A DNA stretch of 9,168 bases from Gallionella sp. (GCA_024654105.1 JANLID010000268.1:1-9168); one strand, 5' to 3'; numbered from the stretch's first letter, positions 1 through 6,016 are shown. Translations and numbers: made by a program. Notes: generated by a model from the sequence alone, not told the origin.

Positions 1-16
1 ATCATGCCTCCATGAT
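1..16. repeat. perfect short inverted repeat at window edge
   Basis: ATCATG and CATGAT are exact reverse complements separated by CCTC, giving a 6-bp stem with a 4-base loop. It lies at the very edge of the window, so it may be the end of a larger repeat or of a terminator belonging to the gene to the left. There is no T tract immediately after it, and no function can be assigned. Confidence 0.3.
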
Positions 17-22
17 CCCAAC

Positions 23-91
23 TTTCGCTCCTCCAGGCTCATCTCACGTTGGAAACATACCCTCTCGCTCAGGCTCATTTGTCGTTGGACA
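23..91. repeat. imperfect direct repeat upstream of antitoxin gene
   Basis: Two diverged copies of a roughly 25-29 base unit lie at about 25-53 and 65-89. Both begin TCGCTC, continue AGGCTCAT and end CGTTGGA; the first copy carries a 4-base insertion (CTCC) before AGGCTCAT. They lie just upstream of the putative mazE promoter. They could be regulator half-sites or the remains of an intergenic repeat array; the sequence alone does not decide. Confidence 0.4.
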
Positions 92-101
92 AGGCTATCT
101 G

Positions 102-130
102 TTGCATGTAACGCGAATCATCCCTACAAT
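102..130 (+). promoter_or_regulatory. putative sigma-70 promoter of the mazEF-like pair
   Basis: TTGCAT at 102-107 and TACAAT at 125-130 are separated by exactly 17 bases. The -10 matches TATAAT at five of six positions; the -35 matches only TTG. Transcription would begin near 137, about 25 bases before the antitoxin start. Short interleaved inverted repeats follow: ACAAT 126-130 with ATTGT 144-148, and CCACA 132-136 with TGTGG 149-153. Toxin-antitoxin promoters are commonly autorepressed, so these are candidate operator half-sites, but they are short and the call is tentative. Confidence 0.4.
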
Positions 131-161
131 GCCACATATCGTTATTGTTGTGGAGGGCATT

Positions 162-374
162 ATGATGACAAGTACATCAGAACGGGTACAGAAGCATCGT
201 GCGGTATTGCGCGCCGCCGGGTTGCGGCCCGTGCAGATTTGGGTTCCCGATACCCGTCGTGCCGGATTCGACAAGGAATGCCGTCGCCAGTCATTCGCTT
301 TGCGCGAGGACGTCAGTGAGCAGGAAACGTTGGGCTGGCTGGAGGCTGTCGCTGATACGGACGGCTGGAAATGA
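162..374 (+). CDS. MazE-like antitoxin, DUF3018 family
   Basis: A 70-residue protein with the conserved core AAGLRPVQIWVPDTRR at about residues 18-33, preceded by SERVQKHR and followed by an ECRRQS segment and an acidic tail ending in DGW. This is the pattern of the DUF3018 'antitoxin MazE-like' family, which is distinct from AbrB-fold MazE. Such proteins neutralise the partner toxin and usually repress their own promoter. ATG 162 was chosen because GGAGG at 152-156 is well placed; a second ATG at 165 is also possible. The frame stays open upstream to position 12, but that stretch has no family similarity and covers the promoter. The stop overlaps the toxin start by 4 bases (ATGA), the usual antitoxin-first arrangement. 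No DNA-binding motif can be picked out with certainty. Confidence 0.88.
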   Translation: MMTSTSERVQKHRAVLRAAGLRPVQIWVPDTRRAGFDKECRRQSFALREDVSEQETLGWLEAVADTDGWK

Positions 375-694
375 AACGTGGCGACCTGGTGACGGTTGCC
401 TTGCAGGGCGATTATGGCAAGCCACGTCCGGCGCTGGTCATACAGTCGGACTTATTTGATGAGCATCCGTCGGTTATCGTTTTACCTGTGACTGGCGAGC
501 TTCGGGACACGCCACTATTCCGCATCACCGTGCTGCCAAGCGATAAAAATTGCCTGCACAAACCGTCGCAAGTGATGGTTGACAAGCCACAGGCCATATC
601 CCGCGAGAAAATAGGCGAAATGTTTGGCAGGCTCGATGATGATGCGATGCTTGCAGTAAATCGTGCCTTGGCGGTTTTTTTGGGGTTTGCGTGA
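371..694 (+). CDS. MazF/PemK-family endoribonuclease toxin
   Basis: A 107-residue protein of normal MazF length. It opens with KRGDLVTVALQGDYGKPRPALVIQ, the first strands and the basic loop of the MazF/PemK/CcdB fold. The PRPALV segment at about residues 18-23 is a family hallmark. It continues with SVIVLPVTG and a SQVMVDKPQAISREKIG segment equivalent to the family's 'VDQxRTVDKxRLG' strand, and ends in a NRALAVFLG helix. MazF toxins cleave single-stranded mRNA at short motifs and inhibit translation until bound by the antitoxin. The basic loop and C-terminal helix are complete, so it looks intact. Its start overlaps the antitoxin stop (ATGA) and its stop overlaps the start of the following glycosyltransferase (GTGA). 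The last codons contain a T7 run followed by G4 (675-685), a slippage-prone stretch. Confidence 0.9.
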   Translation: MKRGDLVTVALQGDYGKPRPALVIQSDLFDEHPSVIVLPVTGELRDTPLFRITVLPSDKNCLHKPSQVMVDKPQAISREKIGEMFGRLDDDAMLAVNRALAVFLGFA

Positions 695-1575
695 AACAGC
701 ATCTGTTGAGTCTGATTATCCCGGCGCGCAATGAGGCGGAGGGTTTGCGTGCCCTCCTGCCTGAATTGGTAGAGATACTGCCGGACGCGGAAATCATCAT
801 CGTCAATGACGGTTCCGGCGACGGCACGCTGGCAGTATGCGCAGAATTCCCGGTGCGTGTGGTCAGCCACCCTTACCCGAAAGGCAATGGCGCGGCGATC
901 AAATCCGGGGCGCGCGCCGCGAAGGGAGACGTGCTGATATTCATGGACGCAGACGGCCAGCACAAGCCGCAAGACATTCCCGCACTGCTGGAAAAATTCG
1001 CCGAAGACTGCGATATGGTGGTGGGGGCGCGCCAGTCCGGCTCCCATGCCGGCGCGCACCGGGCGGTGGCAAATGACGTTTTCAGCCGCTTCGCCACCTG
1101 GATGGTGCAGCAGCCGGTGGAAGACCTGACATCCGGATTCCGCGTAGTCAAGGCAAACAAATTCCGCAAATTTCTCTACTTGCTGCCGAATGGTTTTTCC
1201 TACCCGACCACCATTACTATGAGCTTTTTCCGGGCCGGATTCAGCGTGGCTTACCTGCCGATTCACACCCCACGGCGCGCCACGGGCAAGAGCCATATCC
1301 GGCCGATTCGCGACGGGGTGCGATTTTTGCTGATCATCATCCGGATCGGCACGCTGTATTCGCCGCAAAAACTATTCTTGCCGATTAGCGGCGGTTTTTT
1401 CCTGACCGGGCTGGGCTATTATTTTTATACTTATCTCAGCGGAGGGCGCTTTACCAACATGAGTGCGCTGCTGTTTATTTCGGCCATTCTGACCTTCCTC
1501 ATCGGCGTCGTGTCCGAGCAGATTTCCGCATTGCACTATAAGGATATTGACCTGGCCGATGATGAGAGCGAATAG
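691..1575 (+). CDS. membrane-anchored family 2 glycosyltransferase (dolichol-phosphate mannosyltransferase/GtrB-like)
   Basis: A 294-residue GT-A enzyme that probably moves a sugar from a nucleotide donor to a polyprenyl-phosphate or a growing glycan at the cytoplasmic face. The N-terminus LLSLIIPARNEAEGL, the VNDGSGDGT nucleotide-binding loop (about 38-46), the metal-binding DAD at 86-88 (in MDADGQH), the TSGFR segment (147-151) and the PRRATGKSHI segment (about 194-203) are those of GT2 polyprenol-phosphate glycosyltransferases. Two hydrophobic segments near 228-249 and 257-278 should anchor it in the inner membrane. GTG 691 is chosen because the protein begins exactly where the family begins, with a weak GGGG at 682-685 in front. 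This start lies inside the mazF stop (GTGA), so translation may be coupled to the toxin. The donor and acceptor cannot be read from sequence. Confidence 0.9.
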   Translation: MKQHLLSLIIPARNEAEGLRALLPELVEILPDAEIIIVNDGSGDGTLAVCAEFPVRVVSHPYPKGNGAAIKSGARAAKGDVLIFMDADGQHKPQDIPALLEKFAEDCDMVVGARQSGSHAGAHRAVANDVFSRFATWMVQQPVEDLTSGFRVVKANKFRKFLYLLPNGFSYPTTITMSFFRAGFSVAYLPIHTPRRATGKSHIRPIRDGVRFLLIIIRIGTLYSPQKLFLPISGGFFLTGLGYYFYTYLSGGRFTNMSALLFISAILTFLIGVVSEQISALHYKDIDLADDESE

Positions 1576-1610
1576 CTTGAACCCAAAAAATCCATTAGCC
1601 GGAAAATCCC

Positions 1611-1674
1611 ATGTAGGAGCGAGCCCTGCTCGCGAATGGAAAGAACAATCGCACGCAGGGCGTGCTCCTGCAAT
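1611..1674. repeat. REP doublet (BIME-like), two inverted hairpin units
   Basis: The first unit (1611-1636) reads GTAGGAGC then a stem GCGAGC / CCT / GCTCGC (1619-1633). The second unit, on the opposite strand (about 1650-1674), read as its complement is GCAGGAGC with stem GCACGC / CCT / GCGTGC (1651-1665). Head and loop are shared and the stems differ by paired changes that keep base pairing. The two heads are also complementary, so the pair can fold into one larger structure. This matches the GTAGGAGCGAGC...GCTCGCGA REP class known in Pseudomonas and relatives and mobilised by RAYT-type transposases; none is encoded here. It lies in the junction between two glycosyltransferase genes, where it may affect mRNA stability or relative expression. 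Confidence 0.85.
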
Positions 1675-1702
1675 TGGAGAAAGTTCTATTGGACAAACCG
1701 GG

Positions 1703-2812
1703 TTGAATGTATTGATGTCCAGTACCTCCTACCCGGAAAACGCCCAGGATTGGCGCGGCCGCTTTATTGCCAATCTTGCCGCCGCACTGGCGCGGCGCGA
1801 TGACATCGCCCTTGCGCTGTTTGCTCCGTCCGGCGAGTTGCCGGATAACGTAACCGCCGCAGCCACACCGGAAGATGCGCGCTGGCTGGGGCGGTTGTCC
1901 CAGCAAGGCGGCATCGCCCATTTGCTGAGGAAGCGACGGATACTCGCCGCGGGCGCCGTCATCCAGTTGCTGGCGCGGCTTGGCCGGAGTTACCGGCGTC
2001 AGCCGCCCGACGTAGCGCATGTCAACTGGCTGCAAAACGCGCTGCCGCTATGGGGAACCAAGACCCCGGCATTGATCACGGTGCTCGGCAGCGATTTCGG
2101 ACTGCTGCGCCTGCCCGGCATGAAGACGGCATTGCGCGCCGTGCTGCGGCAGCGCCGTGCCATTCTGGCGCCCAACGCCGAGTGGATGCGTCCCGGCTTG
2201 GAACAGGCATTCGGTGATCTCGCCGAAATCCGCCCTATTCCGTTCGGCGTCGACGATCCGTGGTTCAAAGTGCAACGTGTGTTACCCGCCGATGGCAGGC
2301 GTCATTGGCTGGCGATTACGCGACTGACCAGGAATAAGATCGGCGACCTGTTCGAGTGGGGCGAAGGCTTGTTCGGACAGGATCGCGTGCTGCATTTATT
2401 CGGTCCGATGCAGGAAGAAATGGCGTTGCCATCCTGGGTGGTTTATCACGGCCCGACCCATCCCGCCGAGCTGCTGCAAACCTGGTTTCCCCAAGCCTGC
2501 GGCCTGATCACGCTAAGCCGCCACGACGAAGGGCGGCCGCAAGTGATGCTGGAAGCCATGGCTGCGGGTCTGCCGGTGATCGCCTCCGATCTTTCCGCTC
2601 ATCGCGACATTATCTGTCATCGCCAGACCGGCTGGCTGGTAGACTCGACTGAGGAATTCCGCGAAGCTTTGGCGATGCTGGAAATGCCGAATAACAACCG
2701 GGAAACCGGACAAGCTGCACGCACTTGGGTTGAGGAAAATATCGGCACGTGGGATGACTGTGCGGAACGCTACGCTTCCGCCTACCGGCGTTTGCTGGAG
2801 CCTGCATCGTGA
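1703..2812 (+). CDS. GT-B fold glycosyltransferase, family 4-like
   Basis: About 369 residues from TTG 1703. The N-terminus MNVLMSSTSYPENAQDWRGRF is the usual first strand and loop of GT4 enzymes. The middle has an acceptor-domain segment (HVNWLQNALPLW, then LGSDFGLLRLPG). The C-terminal donor-binding domain carries the E-x7-E motif at E276 and E284 within EGRPQVMLEAMAAG, followed by LPVIASD. These retaining transferases take an NDP-sugar and extend a lipid-linked or free glycan; the sugar is not readable. The frame is open back to 1547, but that extension runs through the REP doublet and lacks family similarity, so the start was placed where similarity begins. No strong ribosome site precedes it; ATG 1715 and ATG 1559/1562, inside the previous gene, are alternatives. 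Its stop overlaps the epimerase start by GTGA. Confidence 0.82.
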   Translation: MNVLMSSTSYPENAQDWRGRFIANLAAALARRDDIALALFAPSGELPDNVTAAATPEDARWLGRLSQQGGIAHLLRKRRILAAGAVIQLLARLGRSYRRQPPDVAHVNWLQNALPLWGTKTPALITVLGSDFGLLRLPGMKTALRAVLRQRRAILAPNAEWMRPGLEQAFGDLAEIRPIPFGVDDPWFKVQRVLPADGRRHWLAITRLTRNKIGDLFEWGEGLFGQDRVLHLFGPMQEEMALPSWVVYHGPTHPAELLQTWFPQACGLITLSRHDEGRPQVMLEAMAAGLPVIASDLSAHRDIICHRQTGWLVDSTEEFREALAMLEMPNNNRETGQAARTWVEENIGTWDDCAERYASAYRRLLEPAS

Positions 2813-3669
2813 ACCGCGAGAGCGTATTGCTGCTCGGCGGCACCGGCTTCATCGGCGGCGCATTGGGCGTCCGTCTGGAACGGGAAAATATCGCCGCGCG
2901 TATTCTGGGGCACCATAACGTGGAACGGCTGGAAACTGTATTACCCGAATGTGGCACGGTGATCCACCTGGCCTCCGCTACCACGCCAGGCTCCTCGGCC
3001 AGACACCCAGACCTGGAACTGGACAACCTCACCTTGACCTTGCGCCTGCTAGAATTGATACAAGATCAGCCGGAAACCCACCTGATTTTCTTTTCCTCCG
3101 GCGGCACGGTTTACGGCAACCCTGAGCGGCTACCCGTTGCAGAAGACGCCCCGATCGCGCCGCTTTCCAATCACGGCGCCGGCAAGGCGGCGCAAGAGGC
3201 GTTCTGCCAGGCCTTTCGCGCCCGAGGCCATGCTGTCACTATCCTGCGCCCCTCGAATGCCTATGGGCCGGGTCAAACCATGCGCGGCGGCTTTGGCCTG
3301 GTCCGCACAATGCTGGAACACGCCCGCGCCGGGACGGCGATGGGAATATGGGGAGACGGCGAGAACATCCGCGATTTCATCTATATCGGCGACGTCGTGG
3401 AGGCGTGCGCGCGCTTCATCGGCTTGCCGCAGGATTCAGGCACTTACAATCTTGGCAGCGGCATTGGCTACAGCATCAACCAAGTTAGGCACGTTGTAGA
3501 GCAGGCCACGGGCATCGAACTGAAAATTTCCCATCGCCCGGCACGGGGAATCGACGTGCGTGCCGTGGTGCTGGATATTTCCCGCATCGAGGCGCGGCTT
3601 TCATGGAAACCTGAAATCAATCTGGAAGAGGGAGTGAGGCACACGTGGAACTGGCTCAAGGAAGCATAG
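2809..3669 (+). CDS. NAD-dependent epimerase/dehydratase-like extended SDR with atypical active site
   Basis: A 286-residue protein with a Rossmann NAD-binding loop GGTGFIG at 10-16, IHLASAT (52-58), FFSSGGTVYG (94-103), RPSNAYGPGQ and a NIRDFIYIGDVV segment typical of UDP-glucose 4-epimerase relatives. Such enzymes interconvert or modify NDP-sugars, which would supply the neighbouring glycosyltransferases. The odd point is the active site: the catalytic Y-x3-K is H122-GAG-K126 (CAC codon at 3172-3174), and the residue equivalent to GalE Ser124 is Gly98, although Gly there occurs in SSGGTVYG homologues. It may be inactive, altered in chemistry, or rely on another acid/base. The GTG start has GGAG at 2797-2800 and overlaps the preceding stop by 4 bases. 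Length is a little short for the family (usually 300-330), mainly through a compact C-terminus. Confidence 0.85.
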   Translation: MNRESVLLLGGTGFIGGALGVRLERENIAARILGHHNVERLETVLPECGTVIHLASATTPGSSARHPDLELDNLTLTLRLLELIQDQPETHLIFFSSGGTVYGNPERLPVAEDAPIAPLSNHGAGKAAQEAFCQAFRARGHAVTILRPSNAYGPGQTMRGGFGLVRTMLEHARAGTAMGIWGDGENIRDFIYIGDVVEACARFIGLPQDSGTYNLGSGIGYSINQVRHVVEQATGIELKISHRPARGIDVRAVVLDISRIEARLSWKPEINLEEGVRHTWNWLKEA

Positions 3670-3684
3670 TAGTCAATGTAGATA

Positions 3685-3731
3685 TTGAATATTCGGACTC
3701 GCACTCCGATATTTCGTGGTAATATTTTACC
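3685..3731 (+). promoter_or_regulatory. putative promoter with operator-like inverted repeat for the ATPase gene
   Basis: TTGAAT (3685-3690) and GATATT (3708-3713) are separated by 17 bases, a fair sigma-70 match (four of six at each box). An inverted repeat TCGGA-N7-TCCGA (3693-3697 and 3705-3709) fills the spacer and runs into the -10. A second palindrome GGTAA-TATT-TTACC (3718-3731) covers the expected start of transcription and ends one base before the ATG at 3733. This geometry would suit a repressor that blocks RNA polymerase. The leader would be only about a dozen bases without a clear ribosome site, so translation may be nearly leaderless. Confidence 0.45.
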
Positions 3732-3732
3732 A

Positions 3733-4893
3733 ATGATCCATCGTCAACGCCATCTCGAACAAATAGCTCTTGGACTTCGCCAGTTTCCTGTGCTGGCTTT
3801 GCTTGGACCGCGTCAGGTGGGGAAAACCACGCTGGCGCGGCAGTTGGCAGCGGAATGGAACGGACCTACCCATCACTTTGATCTGGAAGACCCTGACGAC
3901 CAGGCACGATTGAGTGACCCCGCTTTCGTACTGCGGCCATTGACAGGACTGGTTGTGCTTGATGAGATTCAGATTCGGCCTGATCTGTTTCCTCTGCTGC
4001 GCGTGCTGGCCGACAGGGCGGAAACACCCGCACGCTTTCTCATTCTGGGTAGTGCCGCTCCTGAACTGCTGCGCAACACAGCGGAGAGCTTGGCTGGTCG
4101 GGTGACTTTTCACGAACTCGACGGCCTTGGCTTGAATGAACTGGCACCGGATCAACTGGATCAGCGTTGGTTACGAGGGGGCTTCCCGCGTGCGTTTCTG
4201 GCAGAAGATATTGATGCCAGCCAAGTATGGCGCGAAGCCTTCATTCGCACCTATCTGGAACGTGATTTGCCTCAACTGGGTATCAACCTCCCCGCCCTGA
4301 CCTTGCGCCGTTTCTGGACCATGCTTGGCCATTATCACGGCCAAACCTGGAACGGCAGCGAGTTGGCGCGCTCCCTGGGAGTGAGCGACAAAACCGTTTC
4401 GCGCTATCTGGATATTCTCGAGGGGACATTCATGACATGGCGGTTACGTCCATGGCATACCAATAGTGGCAAGCGGGAAGTCAAAGCACCCAAGGTATAT
4501 CTTGCGGATACCGGCATTCTGCACAGTCTGCTGGGGATTGCCGGAGAGCATGATTTATTGGCGCACCCAAAATGTGGTGCATCATGGGAAGGTTTCGTGC
4601 TGCATGAAATTCTCCGCCATACCAACGCCAAGCGCGATGAAGCCTATTTCTGGGCGCTACATTCGGGTGCAGAACTTGACTTGATGATCGTGCGCAATGG
4701 CCGCCGCCTGGGGTTTGAAGTCAAACTTACCCGTTCGCCCAAAGTGACCCCGTCCATGCGTTCGGCACAGGAGGCTTTGGGGCTGGATCATCTTTATATA
4801 GTTTGCCACGGCGAAGGCGAGGCGTGGCCACTGGCTCAAGGAATTAGCGCGGTACCGTTGAGTGCGCTTTACAGTGGGAATATCACGATATGA
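3733..4893 (+). CDS. AAA_14 ATPase with DUF4143 C-terminal domain
   Basis: A 386-residue P-loop ATPase of the AAA_14/DUF4143 type, a widespread, mobile and poorly understood group. Walker A is GPRQVGKTT at 25-33, Walker B LVVLDEIQ at 73-80, and a sensor-like LGSAAPELL lies at 105-113. A helix-turn-helix-like stretch ELARSLGVSDKTVSRYLDIL follows at about 208-228. The C-terminal half has KVYLADTGIL, WEGFVLHEIL and GAELDLMI...GFEVKLT. In that last segment E314, D316, E329 and K331 are arranged like a PD-(D/E)xK nuclease core. ATG 3733 is preferred over the upstream in-frame ATG at 3685, which lies in the promoter and precedes family similarity. It follows the epimerase by 63 bases and overlaps the next glycosyltransferase by ATGA. 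It is probably an insertion into the glycan operon with its own promoter; its substrate is unknown. Confidence 0.88.
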   Translation: MIHRQRHLEQIALGLRQFPVLALLGPRQVGKTTLARQLAAEWNGPTHHFDLEDPDDQARLSDPAFVLRPLTGLVVLDEIQIRPDLFPLLRVLADRAETPARFLILGSAAPELLRNTAESLAGRVTFHELDGLGLNELAPDQLDQRWLRGGFPRAFLAEDIDASQVWREAFIRTYLERDLPQLGINLPALTLRRFWTMLGHYHGQTWNGSELARSLGVSDKTVSRYLDILEGTFMTWRLRPWHTNSGKREVKAPKVYLADTGILHSLLGIAGEHDLLAHPKCGASWEGFVLHEILRHTNAKRDEAYFWALHSGAELDLMIVRNGRRLGFEVKLTRSPKVTPSMRSAQEALGLDHLYIVCHGEGEAWPLAQGISAVPLSALYSGNITI

Positions 4894-5924
4894 TGCGCCA
4901 CTGCGGCAGTAACCAGATGCCGCTCATTTCTGTCTGCATCGCCAACTACAACGGCATGGCGATGATCGACGATTGCCTGCGTTCGGTGCTGGAACAGGAT
5001 TGCGGTTTCCCGGTCGAGATCATCGTCCACGACGACACCTCGACCGACGGCTCGGCGCAACATATCCGCGCCGCCTATCCAGAGGTCATCCTGCTCGAAA
5101 GCTCGGACAATGCCGGTTTCTGCTTCGCCAACAACCGCATGGTCGAACGCGCGTCCGGTGAATTCGTGCTGCTCCTCAACAATGACGCCGCACTGTTCCC
5201 CGATGCCTTGGCGACGCTCTTCCAGGCAGCGCAAAATATCGACCGGCCTGCCATTCTCGGTCTGCCCCAGTACGATGCCAACTCCGGCGAGCTGGTCGAC
5301 ATCGGCTGCCTGTTCGATCCCTTCCTCAATCCGGTTCCGAATCTCGACCCGGACCGGAACGAAGTGGGCATGGTGATCGGCGCCTGTTTCTGGATACCGA
5401 GACGGCTATGGAATGAATTAGGCGGCTTCCCGGAATGGTTCGGCTCCATCGCCGAGGACATGTATTTGTGCTGCCGCGCCCGTCTGGCGGGTTATGCTGT
5501 GCGGGCGCTGCCGGTTTCCGGCTACCGGCATTGGCAGGGAAAAAGTTTTGGCGGCAACCGGGTAGCGGAGAACCGCCTGTCCACCACCTACCGGAGGCGG
5601 GTGCTGTCCGAGCGCAACAAGAGTTTCGTGATGGTGCTGACTTATCCTGCGCCGGCATTCCATTGCATATTTCCCCTGCACCTTGCCTTGCTGTTAACCG
5701 AAGGCGCGGTTCTGGCTTTGCTCAAGTTCCGGTGGGCGCCGTTCCGCGAGATTTATCTCGCCTGCCTGAAATCGCTGTGGCACGAGAGGGTACGTTTGCG
5801 CCTGTTGCGCCGCGAACTGCAAGCGCAACGGAATATCGGACGATGGCGATTCTTCGGCGTGTTCCGCTGGTTACCCCATAAATTGCGCCTGTTGCTGAAA
5901 CATGGCGTTCCGCAAATCCAATGA
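4890..5924 (+). CDS. family 2 glycosyltransferase (rhamnosyltransferase/WcaA-like)
   Basis: A 344-residue GT-A enzyme. ISVCIANYNG (13-22), VHDDTSTDGS (46-55), DNAGFCFANN (73-82) and the metal-site motif LLLNNDA (94-100, NND instead of DxD) mark the GT2 group that contains many rhamnosyl- and related transferases of O-antigen and capsule clusters. The C-terminal acidic motif is EDMYLCCRARLAGY at 189-202; Tyr192 replaces the Asp usual in EDxDL. A hydrophobic stretch (about 236-265) and a very basic tail suggest membrane association. ATG 4890 overlaps the ATPase stop (ATGA), with a GGGAA at 4876-4880 that could serve as a ribosome site. Homology begins at Met10 (ATG 4917), so that start is a real alternative. 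The sugar donor is not determinable from sequence. It is the last gene of the plus-strand run. Confidence 0.87.
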   Translation: MMRHCGSNQMPLISVCIANYNGMAMIDDCLRSVLEQDCGFPVEIIVHDDTSTDGSAQHIRAAYPEVILLESSDNAGFCFANNRMVERASGEFVLLLNNDAALFPDALATLFQAAQNIDRPAILGLPQYDANSGELVDIGCLFDPFLNPVPNLDPDRNEVGMVIGACFWIPRRLWNELGGFPEWFGSIAEDMYLCCRARLAGYAVRALPVSGYRHWQGKSFGGNRVAENRLSTTYRRRVLSERNKSFVMVLTYPAPAFHCIFPLHLALLLTEGAVLALLKFRWAPFREIYLACLKSLWHERVRLRLLRRELQAQRNIGRWRFFGVFRWLPHKLRLLLKHGVPQIQ

Positions 5925-5926
5925 TT

Positions 5927-5980
5927 TCATTGCGAGGAGGCGCAGCCGACGAAGCAATCCAAACGGCTCGCAGCTTCGTC
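5927..5980. repeat. intergenic repeat hairpin of the ATTGCGAGG...GAAGCAAT type
   Basis: Right after the glycosyltransferase stop lies ATTGC (5929-5933) ... GCAAT (5954-5958), with an inner GGC-GCA-GCC stem-loop (5939-5947). The string GCGAGGAG...GACGAAGCAATCC resembles a dispersed intergenic repeat found in many bacteria. GACGAAGC (5948-5955) is also a perfect 8-base inverted repeat of GCTTCGTC (5973-5980), so a second, mutually exclusive hairpin can form. It lies between convergent genes, the usual place for such repeats, and could protect the 3' ends of mRNA or limit read-through. It differs in sequence from the REP doublet at 1611-1674. Confidence 0.65.
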
Positions 5981-6005
5981 ACATCATGCCAACTGGATCG
6001 CCATA

Positions 6006-6016
6006 CCCCTGCGGGG
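6006..6016. repeat. short GC hairpin in the convergent intergenic region
   Basis: CCCC-TGC-GGGG forms a 4-bp stem with a 3-base loop. No T tract follows on either strand, so a classical intrinsic terminator is not supported. It may add to transcript 3'-end structure together with the repeat at 5927-5980. Further right, a 9-base direct repeat CCTATCAGA occurs at 6025-6033 and 6048-6056. Nothing else stands out in this 148-base intergenic region. Confidence 0.35.

Noticed and set aside
12..161. N-terminal extension of the antitoxin frame
   Set aside because: It covers the putative promoter and the direct repeat, has no similarity to the family, and the good ribosome site GGAGG lies just before ATG 162.
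412..1368. Long minus-strand open frame opposite mazF and the first GT2 gene
   Set aside because: It lies antisense to two genes with clear family motifs, and its own translation shows no recognisable domain and a biased composition typical of a shadow frame in GC-rich DNA.
1611..1674. REP hairpins read as an intrinsic terminator
   Set aside because: No T tract follows either hairpin, and the sequences match a REP class in inverted pairing; attenuation is possible but termination is not supported.
1547..1702. Extended N-terminus of the GT4-like gene
   Set aside because: The extension translates the REP doublet and overlaps the previous gene; family similarity begins at about 1703. It stays open because the REP units happen to lack stops in this frame.
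3727..4155. Minus-strand open frame opposite the ATPase N-terminus
   Set aside because: It is antisense to the Walker A and Walker B region, which is plainly coding on the plus strand, and shows no domain of its own.
6006..6016. CCCC-TGC-GGGG as a bidirectional terminator
   Set aside because: The stem is only 4 bp and no T run follows on either strand; the T6 at 6063-6068 is about 47 bases away.
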